From: Trochalopteron elliotii
Lineage: Eukaryota > Chordata > Aves > Passeriformes > Leiothrichidae
Length of the DNA stretch: 64,000 bases
NCBI GenBank assembly: GCA_024734555.1
Contig: JANPWX010000098.1
Coordinates: forward strand, 555,668-619,667
Direction: 5' to 3'
Below the pieces are notes generated by a model that saw nothing but the letters and a program-made list of their open reading frames with translations, did no database searches and was not told where the DNA came from. The number at the start of each line of letters is the position of its first letter. Position 1 is the stretch's first letter. The translations under genes and the position numbers were made by a program. Below, piece after piece: positions 51,401 through 64,000 of the stretch.

Positions 51401-54379
51401 TGATATGGTAGCTCTCTTTTTCCTGTAATAATGGTGCAGACAGTTTTCTTTTTGTGTCTAGTGGTAACTTAATTTCATGGTCTACTGTGTAACTAGACTC
51501 TACAGACTACTAGAAAGTATGTGAGAGATTAAATTATTGATGTCAGCATGTTCCTCATACAGATGTTTACAGATAAAGAATTACTTGAGGAAACAATTCT
51601 TGCCTTCTAAAACCATGAGGATAAATTCATTTTACAAGGCATAACTTTGGAAACACATGAGTCCTGAAGTTACATCATGTAACCTAATTTTTTGTCGGGC
51701 TTGAAAGAAGTGTACTTGCAAGAGCTCTGTGCAGGGTAAGAGCTGAAACACACTAGATTCCTTCTGCAGTATATTGGGCCTTACTGCAAAATACTGCTTC
51801 CAAAATTCTCCACCTCCCTCCAAACTGATTTGCTGTATTTTAAAAACAAGTCTAAGTTCTACTGCCTTTTTTGCTGTCTGCTGCCAACAGGGGATGTAAT
51901 AAACCCCAGAGCAAAATTTATCCTCTTCTGTAGGTCTGACTGTGTATATATAGAGACTGGCAAAATCTGCACCTCTACTATATGAAAAGTCTTTAAATCT
52001 TTCTGTGTAGTTTATGCAGAGGTGCCCTAGCTCAAAAGAACAGTGAAAAAAATAAAGGTATTCTGCTGGAAGGTTTTTATTCAGCTGAAACCTGAGGGCT
52101 TTTTAGGATTCTTTTTTTTTTTGCCAGGTCAGGATAAAGTTAGTTCAGGAAGACATTGCTGAAGGGAGGTGAGAATGTTGGCATTGGCCACCATTTAGCA
52201 GGTTGGCTCCAGCTAAGCTGTATCTTTTGGCTTCCTCCTTCAAAAGGCAGGAGAAGTTCTTGTAATTCACATTGAAAATTTTTAGCAATGTTTGATACAT
52301 AATGACGGGTTTGAAATGAGATCATCCTAGTTAACTAAGAAATTTATTTCAGTAACTGGAATAAATATTTACTTAAAGACTTGAGTAAATATTTATTTGG
52401 TGGCAGGTATTTTTAGTGTTTGCTAAGAAGGTAGGGAGCTTAATGTCTCATTAGCTTTGTGCGTAAGAAGTTCATTACTAAAATTGTATAAGCTTTGAGT
52501 TTCTAACTGAAATGTGATGTCTTGGTGATAGAGATCTTTATCTGAAAAATGAGTCAAAAGATAAACTTCATGTACTAGAAGCACCCCACCTTTCAATTTA
52601 CTGCTTACTTTTCACCAAGGTTTCAGAAATCTGGGGTCCATAGGTCTTTGTTTCTAGATAGGACTAAGATGCATCAGGAGTTCTATTTGAATAGAATTTG
52701 TATTTGAATTAGAATAAGAGCCTTGAATATGCAGCAGCTCTAGGGATCCACCAACCATAATCTTTGAACTGCAAAATCAAAAATGAAATATCCAGCAATG
52801 GACCATGACAGAAAATCTGGACCAATATCAGATGAGCTGGATCCCACCCACTGATTTTTCCCATTGTGAAAACTGCCATCATCAGAGGAATGAAGAGACC
52901 ATTACAAAAATAGTCTGTTGGATGAAAAAGAGAATTTTTATTGTGCTTAACAAGAAACAAGAATAAAATTATCTGTTTCATCATATGCATAAAGAAGATG
53001 TTGGACTTTAAAGTGGAACAATCCTGCACTGTTTTATAATGTTTAACATCTGATGAAATGAGATTCGAAACCAGCTGGATGATGGAAGACACTTTATAGA
53101 CATTAACTCTCATAATACCAAGGTATTATTAGTTGATGTTATCAATAGCAATGAATTCTAAGATTAACGTACAGAACAATGAAAACATAATGTCCCATCC
53201 AGTCATTATGGAAATACTCTATTGCATATGAAATGAAATGAAGATGATCACATCTGGAAACTACTTAATTGCACCACACTAACTTTATAAATCTACATGC
53301 CATATGGTGACTTCTTTTTTTCCTACTTTATTTCCCTTCTTTTTTCCTCCCCAATATGTGTATATCTAACTCTGAACAAAGGTTAAGGAAGCATCAGGAC
53401 CTATGTGCCTCATTTGGCATCTGTTCCCTGACCCTGTCATGGCTTTTGCAGAGCCTAATTTGGATGAAGGAAACATGAGAGAAGGTACTTTTCACAGGTA
53501 ATCTATTTTTACCTTTTTTCACTATCATAATTTCCTTCACAAAAAAATCCCCACCCAAATTATACTTTTTCCTTTCTTTGTCATTCAGAAGTAATGGTTC
53601 AAATTTAAGCTAGTGACATTGAGCTAATGAAGTCTAAATATCAGATACGTTTTTTTTTCTTTTTAGCTGCCTGAATGTACAATGAGTTTTTTCTACTTCA
53701 TGGAATAATTGAGCAGTATGCACTGTGTTGTTTGTGCATTTCCATGTGCCATCCTAAAAACTATATCTGCCTCAATTACTGTGTGAAAATAGTGTGGTAT
53801 TTTCTGTAAGTGGAGGATTTGTTACTATGCCTTTGTGGAGAGTTTCTCCGTTGCTGCTAGGATCTCTAAACTGGCTGGTTTTCCACTCCAGAAATGACTG
53901 CCTCAGTTCTGTGTGATGAAGATTTCCTTACACCCAAGGAACCAGACTGCTGAATTGTCTAGATGCCTAGTGATAATTCTTGTGATCAGAAAAATATTTA
54001 CATTTTACAACATTTACCATACTTTTCATGATACTAACTTAAAATATGGACATATTATGAATGTACAGTACAACATACTACAAAACTCTCAACGTTTTAC
54101 AACATAGAGCACAGTTTTCTGATGTGGCAAATCTAATAAATAGTTCTGCAGGAAAGTCCACCTTTTTATGAAGAAAATCAATGTAAAACGTAATGTCAAA
54201 TATTACCAAGTATAAGCTCTGGTAAAATACAAGTGGCAGAATCAGTCACTACACCTATTATACAATTTGACCTGGTCAGATGTAGCCTAGCAGAAAAGTT
54301 TTCATCTAAAATTATACAAAAGTTTCTGCAAGCATGCCTGCATTTTATCTTTGCATGTGTCTCTACACACGTGCCAAAC
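48463..54379. other. Non-coding stretch, nothing recognised
   Basis: It contains the G19 run at 49117-49135. One splice-bounded open block on minus (50244-50146) is discussed under findings. Otherwise there is no gene or transposon. Confidence 0.55.
49117..49135. repeat. G19 homopolymer
   Basis: Nineteen consecutive G bounded by AAAATA and TGGAGTGG. Such a run can fold as a G-quadruplex and its length is often misassembled. Confidence 0.95.
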
Positions 54380-54515
54380 AAGTGTCCAAAGAAGGGAAAC
54401 AAAGCAGGAGAAGGGAGAAGGGTCTGGAGCACAGATCTTAGGAGTAGTGGGTGAGGCAGCTGGGGTTGTTTAGTCTGAGAAAAGGGGACTCAAGGAGACC
54501 TAGAAACCTCATCTC
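54380..54515 (+). repeat. CR1 LINE fragment
   Basis: It contains GGGTCTGGAGCACAGATCTT, GGCAGCTGGGGTTGTTTAGT and CTGAGAAAAGGGGACTCAAG. These are the CR1 blocks GGTCTGGAGCACAAGTCTTA, GGGAGCTGGGGTTGTTTAG and CTGGAGAAAAGGAGGCTCAGG, in that order. About 135 bp survive and both ends are eroded. Confidence 0.85.
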
Positions 54516-57500
54516 ATCTGCTATGAGATTAATCATTCCATAAATTAGATAGATGCACTCAGGGTTATTTTGGTAGAAGTCTAGCTCTCTCCTAGTTTCT
54601 TTTATTGACGATGATTTACTTTATATCAATAAACTAAATATTCGTTGGTCTAAATGAAGAAAGTGTGATTTACTGTTATCTAGCAGTTGCATCACTTAGC
54701 AGCAACACATGAAACCAAAGTTTTCAACACATGAAACCAGTCTTTGCTCTGGTTAATGCACATGTGCTAAACTTGTTTTTAATAAAACGTGGGACTTAAA
54801 ATTCTCAAAAATCGTATTACATCTTAATGCAGACACTGGGAAATCCACTGCTGGTTTGACACTGTATGGCTTTCAAACCCTCAGAACAAACCTTTGGGCC
54901 AAGGACAAAGGGTGCTGCTAATAAGCTTCACCTTGCCAGGTCTGCTGTGAGCTGCAGCAGTCCATGCTGCACTTACCAAATGCTGCCTTTCACCTGAGCT
55001 GTTACCTTATCACCTGCCTCCAGCTCCTTTTGCAGTGAAACAGGGTTTTTTCTCCAGTGGGGGAAAATGAATAATTAAACCAATACAGTGCATGTAGCAA
55101 TGAACTAAGAAGGTTTACGTCAAATTAAATAAGACATCCAACCAGACTTTACTTCTTTCCTTGAACTTCAAAAAAAAGCAAAGCAAAACAAAACAAGACA
55201 ACTCCCTCCCAAAAAGGGACCCAAAACCCAAAAAAAACACCAACACCCATGCCAAAATGAAAGGCATTCTAAAACATTCAGATTTCACATTTTCAGATAT
55301 TTGCATTTCCATTCAAATCATGACCACGACTTTAGAACCACGTGCTTAATATTTTGTTTTGATTTTGATTCTCTAGATTTTGAAATAGAAGCCTTGCATC
55401 TAAAAATATGGACTTGAAAAAGAAAATGAAGAATGTAGAAAAGTTAAGACTTATAAACAATATGAAAATTAAAAATTATTCACAGCTTATACAATTAAAA
55501 CAAAAATTCTATACAGGTTTTTCTTTTAAGATGAGGGGCAGAACCATTTTTGGTTTGCAGAAATCCAAATCACTGGTAGGTGTATCACTGAATGTGCATC
55601 AGTATGTTAGAGTACATTTGCAAATATTTCCTTAGAATCTTTTGTTTGCCCTATATTGAGGTGGAGCTTAAATCTGCCAGGCTGTGTTTCTCCTGGCACA
55701 GACTGATGGCATAAAACTGATGAGTAATAGATGAATGAAAATTTGCTTTTGTGTAAATGAATCCTTACGGAATACTTTCTGAGCATAGAAAGGTAACAAA
55801 TGTTGGCATGCAGAAGTATATGAGGGAAGGCAGATGTGCTGCAAAAACCATTTCTTGAAGAAATACATATTATAGATTCAGAAAGGTCCAAAATCAAGTT
55901 TTCAGCTTTTTTATTGAGCAAATTAAAATTTCTAGAATTCAGAGTTTGATCAAACACGCAAACTGAGGAAATAGCCTTTGAAAGTCCCTTTGTTCTTTTT
56001 TAAAAAGGCCTCAGAGCACTGAAATAATGATGTACTAAGCAATAGAAGGGGCATTTTCTCAAATGCTGCATCTTTCAGGCTGCAATTTTCAACCTGCTCA
56101 GGGACTCTTGATCATGCAAACTAAATTGAACTACTGCATGAACGATTTAAAAGGTGCTTTTATCCAGGGCTGAGTACTCTAGCTGAAATGCCCTAAATTA
56201 CACCATTTTGCTGGCACTATGGTGTCTACCTCCAAAACCCTCCATTGGTATTTGCATTCCCAAGTTAAATAGGGACTATACTGGAAAGGGTTTGGGGCAA
56301 AAGATGGAAACAAAAGAGATTTTGCGCTATTTTAACATTACCAGAAGACATTTGAAAGTAGATATCCCTTCCTGGTCAATATGTGGAATACATCAAGTGC
56401 TACCAGGGGATGTCTGAATGTACAATGTGTTACCCAATTAACATTTTACATTTTAAATGTGTGACAAAATCCAGCAAGATAATCTTACCTATAATAACTT
56501 TGTTTCATTTGAGTCTCCATTCACCATATAGGGGGAAAAAAAGGAAAAAGCCAACCAAAAAACAAACCACAACCTACATTTGACAATCACTTTTATTCAG
56601 ATATAAGACAACTAAATCAACAGTTGGATGTTTATGGTCTTGTACCTTTTTACCTTCACTGGTTTTGTTTCTATTTATTAATTCTGTGCTGGTTTCACCA
56701 GTGCTACTGTACTTAGAAGGTTTGAGAACTTTTAGATGTTTACATCCATGTCCTGCCAACACAACACTCCAGCCTGGGAGGACGCTTCCTTGATGTGTGA
56801 GCAAAACAAAAGCAACCAAGTGATGTCAAGTATGCAGCAGGCTACCTATATAACTGTTCAGAAACCACCACCTAAAGAATAAAAAATGTCACTGAGCAGC
56901 AGTGGAAAGGAGGTCAGAGGAAAACATATCAGAGTTCAAAGACCCCAGTCTACACAGGGTCTCCTAAAAAGATTAAACTCAAAGTTCTTGTAACATTTGG
57001 TAATCAGTCATAAAGTATGTACTATTATTGTGCATTGATATTTTAGCTATAAAACAATGGAAACTAAATTAAAACTATGAATTTAGTCTTATAAAGGAGA
57101 AAGAAAGAGGATGTATCCTGCACTAACATTGCACATGTTAATGGAGACTGGTGTATATCCCACTGGAGAGTAGGACAAAATAATGATTCTCAGCCTGGTA
57201 CTAATTTTTATTTTCCCTCAATTCCATTGCTGAACTGAAAAATCAGTTTGCCGAGTTCTGGCCCAAAACATTTTATTGTGCTAGCACAAGATTTTCATCC
57301 TACAAAGTTAGCCTCACTCCTATAAAACAGCCTCTCAATAGGTGAGCTGTTTCAAACATCTTTTTAAGTTTGCCTTTTGCTCAGCTAAAGGCAATGGCAT
57401 GCTAAATCCAGAGTTCATGAAACTTGTGTGCCAGCCTGCCTGCCTGCAAAACATCCATGTCATTGTCTCCAATAATTATTCAACATATAAATTTGGTGTA

Positions 57501-57617
57501 TTTTGTACTTCAGAATCAAAGCTTACATTACGTCTCAAAAAGTGAAAGACTCATACATTTGATTTGATGCATGATTTGGCACTGAATTTACCTTTCCAGT
57601 CTTCCTAGAAATCGTGA

Positions 57618-57654
57618 TTTTTTTTTTTTTTTTTTTGATTTTTTTTTTTTTTTT
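57618..57654. repeat. Paired poly(T) runs, T19-GA-T16
   Basis: T19 (57618-57636), GA, then T16 (57639-57654), followed by AGTTGC. This could be the poly(A) tail of a minus-strand retrocopy lying to the right, or simple slippage. No source gene was recognised. Confidence 0.9.
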
Positions 57655-60191
57655 AGTTGCAAACAATTCCCAGATTCAAACCAGAGCCAGCACAGGGAGA
57701 TTCTGCAGCCAGTGGTAGACAATCAGGAGAGGCAAATAAACAGCTGCTGCCCGTAGCAAATCTGTATTTCTGAAAAATGTTTTGACTACACCTGTTGGTA
57801 TGAGGGAGAATCCAGAGATAAAAACAAACCAAAACACAATAAATCACCTTTAGTTACCTAATTAAAACAGCTTTAGCTCATACACCAATGCATTCTTGAT
57901 GCACAAATAAAATCCTAAGCAGGCATTTTTTTCCTGGATAATAAAATAATTCTGTAAGGAATTTGATTGATACAGCTGTGGAAATGAAACATGCTACAAA
58001 GTAAGACATGATGGAGTATGTTGCATTCTTGCACCAAAAGGTAAACATAGTAACATTTACATGGCCAGAGCACCAATTTATGCCTAAATTCAGCAAAGAA
58101 CTCTATGCAAAAGTAAATCTTTGGATGTGTAAGTTACAGAAAATAGTAATCCTTTTCCCTGCTGCTTCTTAGAGTGTAGTTTGCTTCAACACATTTGCAT
58201 TCTGCTTGGATCTCCCAAGCTAGCCCCAAGGAAGCCTGGGGATCCTGCCTTCAGCGATTGCCGGCTCACAGAGGAGTGGGCTGCTCTTCTACTTTGTTGC
58301 CATGGCACTTGGAAAATAATTGGCATGTTACCACAAATGCTGACTTTCAGCAGCTGTGGTATGCAAGGGTTATAGCTTTAGCAGATATATCAGTTCCCCA
58401 ACTGACATTTTCAAGAGGACTTCATGGTGCATGAGCAGTATGGAAACGTGGGCTCACGGCTAAGAGAGAAGCCTCCTATTTTCATCTGGAGTGACAAAAC
58501 TATTTCTGACATGTAAGAGAGCAAGGAGCTGGCTTTCAGATAATTTATTTTTCCTGAGCTAGGATACCCAGTGGTTGTCACTGACATTTTCCATGAGTTT
58601 AGTTGCTCAGGTGAATAAAGAACCTATTAGTGACCCTGGTTTTCAATGGAAAATTTTCCTGTCTGTTCCACAGCTGTTCATGCAACACTGTTTTGCATGA
58701 ACTCAGTCTGCTTCAGCTTGATCATCTTCGTAGAAACTGCACCAAAAACTTCTCTATCAAGGAGGGAGAATTCTGAAATTGTTACTATTTTGATCCAACC
58801 TGCTTAATTATCCAAAAATTCAGTCATTGATGTATAATTCACATGGACTTCTTGAAAATTATGAAATTTATTTAGCAAATTTTCATAGTCAAAAGTTATG
58901 AAAGAAAAGCTCCCTAGATAAAGTCTGGATAAGAACATAATGCAAAAATCATTCAACTTATGTATCTATTTTATTCTCCAGACTTTTAGTTTAGAGTTTT
59001 AGGTTTTTTTTCTTTTAATTTCAAATTCTTTGGAATAAGGGTCATATTATGTGTGTGCATCTTCTCATAGTAGCTAAACCTGAATTTTAGTCTTGGCTAG
59101 ATTTTCAGGAAAACCTATCAGCTCAAGTCTCTCTGTTAGAGAGTTCTGCTTCCATATTAGAGGAGCAATCAAGACTACAATAACTATGTAGTCTGAAGCA
59201 CATTGATGATGACAATTTAAAATGTAATTTCATATCTTCCGCCTCCTCAAACTCTGATGAGAGACAGCAGAATGGGAGGAAGGTGGGACAGAATTATCCA
59301 ATTCTCATCTGCCTCTATTGTGCCATTTTAATGACAGGTTCACCTTCCACATTCTTCTGTGAAACAGAGCAAGACAACAGCAGATCTAGTGAAATAAAGT
59401 AGTAGTGAAAGTGCAAAATAAGTCAGAATAAAGTAGACCATGGAAACAGCTAGAATAGATTAAACGGGGAGAGGGGGAACAGAAGGGGACAGCTGGAAGT
59501 GAAGTGAAAAGTTAGGCAGATAAATCTTAATGCAACCTGAGAAACTGCAGCAAATTTAAAGATGCAGCAACGGAGATGGAAAAAGTAATCATTTAAAAGA
59601 AGAAGACTGTTTTCTTAGAGTACAGAATCAGAAAAGAAGTGATGTCTAAGAAGCTGTAGGAGAATTATTCATCAAACAAAGGCATGAGGGGAGAGGAAAC
59701 AAGAGTAAGAAAAGATAACAGCAAAAGGATTGGGAATCAAGAATGTAATTGAAGAATTGGAAAGCAAATAAAAGATGCCAAAGAGCTAGAGGTAGAAAAG
59801 CATATAGTGTCAAGAAGCAAATGAGAGCATAAGTAACAAAGAATACATTTCATAAATAGAATCAAAATAAATAATAAAAAAATATATAAGCACACATATA
59901 AAGATTAACCACAATAGACAATAGCCTTGTGCCATGTGTGTATGACTTAAGTTTGCTGTCAGAATAGGTAGTATTTTTCCCACTGCTGGTGTGGAATTTG
60001 TTGATTGAAAGTATTAATATGTTATACCAGTGAAAATACATTTCACAGTGGAAATATGTGAAATTTGCACTTTTCATGGTGAAATGCTGGGTATCCAGAA
60101 TAGAAATGGATTTGGTATCTACAGAGCCTGAGGACATAACTTGTTTTCTGTGCTTCAGTATGGTCCCTACCTGTGACTTTATCCTATGACT

Positions 60192-60220
60192 ATGATAGTC
60201 ATATTTGATATGACTATCAT
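60192..60220. repeat. Perfect 13-bp inverted repeat
   Basis: ATGATAGTCATAT (60192-60204), spacer TTG, then the exact reverse complement ATATGACTATCAT (60208-60220). Confidence 0.92.
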
Positions 60221-63200
60221 GCTGATGCATACTCTGTGGTATCATGGTCTGTAAGTGACTTGAATAAAATCAATAAGACCTCTTGCTGAGCAAGGACAGG
60301 ATCGTTGCTTTGCCTAAGTTCAACAGCAGAATTTCCATTACTTCCTGAATAATAGTTGTGAGAAAGAATGACAGAACTGCATACTGTACATAATGAATAC
60401 ATGCACTGGTATGGGTGCACAACAACACATTATGTTATATATAAATATAAACTACTAACTGCTCTTGGCAATGCTTCCCCTTTCCACCACTAGGTGCAGA
60501 TGAAAATCACTGCAGAACAATGGGATGTTGAATGAATGTCTTACTTTTCAAAAATATTGCACGGATAAACACTAGCCAGATATCATGTCCAGAAGGTATT
60601 GTGGTCCAGCACACCCTATTTTTAATCCGACGTTAGAAAAATTATATTCACTTTGAAATGTTTAATGGATTTTTATGAAAATCATTTATTACATCAAGAG
60701 TAAATTATGGATGGAAAGTAAATACAACTCCCTTTGTCTTAATACAGTGTAAATAAATAGAACAGGTTCTGAGGAAGAGCATCTGGAATGCATTTAATTA
60801 CACCTAGCTAACAGGCTTCTACCACCTTGAAATTCTTTTTTCCACCAAATCAACAAAACATTTAAAGATCTTTGTAATGTTGACATTGACAATTTTTTTA
60901 AAATTCAACCTTTCTGGTCTTGCCATATCTTCTGTTTTATATGAATAAAAAGGAAATAGCATCTGACTTAACGCCATTTAAAAAAAAAAGAAAAGAGTCA
61001 GGAAATTTTTGCAGAACTGGTTTCACTGCCCTGAACAGAGTGAGAATAGTCATTTGATTCATCTGTAGCTTTCTTTCCACTTCATGCAGTAAGTCAAATA
61101 TTGAGAGAGGAACAAGACTGTTTCTCTTTTAAACTCAAGCTTTTATTTTATGATACTTGTCAGTCCCTTAATATTTCAGAGGTTCATTTCTGAGCACACA
61201 AATCCACTAAAGTTTGAAGTTTTCATAATGAATGACCAAATTACATTTGTACCTAAAAGATATGTTTACTAAACCTAATTTTCAGAGTACACCTCTAGGG
61301 GGAAAATAAGCATAGGTCACTCAAGAAACAAAGCAAGTAGATACATAATGGTGAAACCAGAGAGTACAAACGGCATGATTCAACAATCAAAGGAGTTTGC
61401 AAAGACTAGCTAAAGATGTGTCTAGGCTTATAATAGCTGGAAGTTTTCTGACAATTCAAATAGGCTGTCTTTTAATATTCACAGTATAAAATACTGAAAC
61501 TTATGGGTTTTGTTAGCATGACTAGAAAATTGCACTTAAGGGAACATTTGGAATGATGAATCAAGGGGAGGAAAATGAGAAATAGTAACAAGAAGATAAA
61601 TACAATCATTGCACTATCCATCCCTGTCACAAAATGCCTCCTACTTAAGTCCATGCTACTGGAAATCCACCTGAGCTCATGTTTGTTAACTGAGAAAAAA
61701 CATCACACAAGGATCTTCTTTCCTGATAGATCTTCACTAAATGGATCTCTATGCCTATGAGTAACTGTTTTTGCACTTGTTTTGCTTGCAATGAGCCAAC
61801 ACACAATGGAGACGTATTCATGAGTGAAAGTAACTTCATATATCCTCATATATGGCTACAGTCATGCATGAAATAGCAATCAGTCACAATAAAAAGCAAT
61901 AAAAAAATAATGCCAGAAATGAATGTAGTACTATGAATTTTGTCACACTGTCTGGGTTTGTGATTCAGTAGGATTTCACAAATTACATAAGCTGGGGCCT
62001 AGTATAATAAATTTGTGTGCTTACAGACAGATTCATTTACCAGATCCATCATGTAGGCACCTCATGGATTCCAGCCCTACTACCCCAAAGCCACCAACCT
62101 CTTGGGCATACAGGGAGATGGCTAGTTGCCTACACATGCTGATATCTTCTCATCTTCTCTGTCACTCAGCTACTGATACTAACCTAACACTAACTAACTC
62201 CATAGAGCTATCAAAATATTTTCTGTTAGATGTGTTTTATCTAAAGAGAAGAGTTACTTTGGAAAGAAAAAAACATATTAGAAGCCAACTTTGTGAATCA
62301 AACAGAACCATAAATCTTTTTAGGGTAATTTATAAATCACACAAAAATGTGCAAATCTCAGTGTATATTTTTGGAATTTAAAAAAAATATGGTGTAAAAG
62401 CAATTATCTTTTGCAGTACCAACCATGCCTAATAGCTCCCAGTTCACTGGGCAGGGATGGAATTCAATATATAATCAGGCTACATATGATTTACCTGATC
62501 CATTGGAGGCTATTATTTATATCTATTTCCAAGCCCTAATACCTCTGTAAATACACATCTCTGCATTTTGTCATGCATGTTGGATCAATGTGCAGGATGG
62601 GCTGACTCTAAGAAAAATCTCTTTGCTCTGGAAAAGATCCAGAAAGCATCATTAATCCACACCCTACGCTACAGTCACTTGGTGTTCCAATAGGGCAGCA
62701 CTAGAGTTACTCTGTCTCACAGAAATAGAAAAAAATAAGGTTGTTACCATGTGGCAAAATTACAAGTCAGGGAGAGGAAGTTCTTTTTAGCAGGCTCTGC
62801 TAGCATAGATTCTTCCATATTTCTTTTATTATACCCTCTGTTATTTCTACATACCATAGTAGTATTCACTTCCCTAAATCTTTGTTCTAGATGTCCTAGA
62901 ACAAACCATCATAGTAGGACACCAGTCCCATTGAATTCAGAAGAAATATTTACATTGTTTGGTTTAAGATTGCCTGGATTCATTGCTAGCTGGTTAGTAG
63001 CCTCAAATAATTTTGCTGCAAAACAAAGGGCATATTCCATTCCTATTCAAATGTCTAATTTTAGGACTAAAGTGTTTTCAGCACTGTTATGAATTTACAT
63101 CACTCACTGATTTTCGTACATATGTTACAGCCATTCTGGCTTAAATACTGTAATAAGATGAGCCTCATTTTTCTGTTTCTCTTCCCTTGTGTAATGCTTT

Positions 63201-64000
63201 CAATCACTCTATTACATAATTTCATATTGTAAAGGCTTAAAAAAACCCATGCACAGCAACACCACCAACAACAGCAATAACAATCCAACCCTGAGGAACT
63301 TCTCCTTAAATGTTGCAAAATTTATCAGCAACAGTCATCTAATCAGGGATATTAGGAACTGGCAAGTCAGCATCCCTCATTGTTTTTAATTGCAATCTTG
63401 CAGCAACATGACTATCTCATTAAAAAAATCTTCCTGACCTCTTGGAATGATTTCATGGGTCTTTAACAGGAGGTCTGGATATATCTGCAGCTTTTGTAAC
63501 CAGAACCAGCCTTGGCTATTTCAGTCCCCTGAAGAATGGGAATGCATCCACCCCCTCCTCTGTATCACTATAATTTACTGTGCTCACCAATCAAAAACCT
63601 CTGAATGAAATTGTGAAAGGGGAGCCACACAGTCTATATGTAGATGGAAAACCTAATAATGTAAATTTGAGTGTATTTCAGGAACAGAACAAGCAAATAA
63701 AAAATTCTCCCTCCAAGTGAAGAGTTTTGTTTTTTTTGGTGTGGTGTTGTCACATCATCATGGACACAGATATTTTTCATGAGACTTCAAGTCACTCCAC
63801 ATCCATCCCTAGGGGAAAACACTTTCTAGAAAGACAAGACATTGCCATTTTCTTGCTTTGCTTCCCCATTATGCTAATAGTAGAAGGCAGCCAAAAGAAG
63901 ACTTTCATGAGGAAGCTCAGCTGTAATTCAGAGAGTGGACACTCCTCCCCAGCCCCAGCCAGGTCCCCTTTGTAGCTGGGCGCCCAGTTATCTCCAGAGG

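Larger units (their letters stand above)
54516..64000. other. Non-coding stretch with simple repeats
   Basis: No gene was recognised. It holds an A-rich CAAAA-like run (about 55168-55200), the paired T runs at 57618-57654 and a perfect 13-bp inverted repeat at 60192-60220. Open frames reach 127 codons (60245-59862, minus) but are AT-rich and featureless. Confidence 0.55.

Noticed and set aside
51632..51823. 63-codon minus-strand frame with a protein-like look
   Set aside because: No family match, no convincing splice site or start context. It shows how often chance frames look plausible here.
62751..63092. 113-codon plus-strand frame with a hydrophobic stretch
   Set aside because: No recognised family, and hydrophobic stretches are common in T-rich chance frames.
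1..64000. CRISPR arrays, tRNA or rRNA genes, bacterial operons, CpG islands
   Set aside because: None seen. The repeat content shows a vertebrate nuclear genome, so bacterial signals do not apply.

Overview
The window is 64 kb of AT-rich vertebrate nuclear DNA, almost certainly from a bird and probably a passerine or other neoavian. The evidence is its repeats. There are four CR1 LINE fragments with the avian CR1 3' end and reverse-transcriptase core. There are three long terminal repeats (LTRs), two of them resembling avian endogenous-retrovirus LTR families I recognise. No Alu, B1 or other mammal-specific repeats were seen. No bacterial-type gene organisation, tRNA, rRNA, CRISPR array or CpG island is visible. 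Repeat family assignments are from memory of consensus sequences, not from a search.

Layout: 1-2269 is unremarkable non-coding DNA. A plus-strand CR1 3' fragment lies at about 2270-2880. A solo LTR lies at 5674-6255 (sense strand minus). Two perfect hairpins sit side by side at 10181-10243, next to an AT-rich 29-bp duplication at 10441-10498. Two different LTRs abut at 12309-12842 and 12843-about 13440, both with sense strand minus. A perfect 47-bp tandem duplication lies at 21031-21124. The longest recognisable protein relic is a minus-strand CR1 fragment at 26812-27785, which holds a broken reverse-transcriptase end. A possible ancient MIR-like SINE lies near 32798-32882. A short CR1 tip is at 47454-47516, an assembly gap of 390 N at 48073-48462, a G19 homopolymer at 49117-49135, and a small CR1 piece at about 54380-54515.

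No protein-coding gene could be named. Nearly all short open frames look like chance frames in AT-rich DNA or relics inside repeats. The one place where I suspect real coding sequence is the minus strand at 47643-46903. There, two short exon-like blocks with good splice sites join in phase to give a C-terminal protein segment with one clear membrane span, followed by a stop codon and a downstream ATTAAA. This block is CpG-richer than its surroundings and lies beside the assembly gap. It is a hypothesis only. The window is best read as intergenic or intronic DNA of a large avian chromosome, with old repeats and possibly the 3' end of one unidentified gene.
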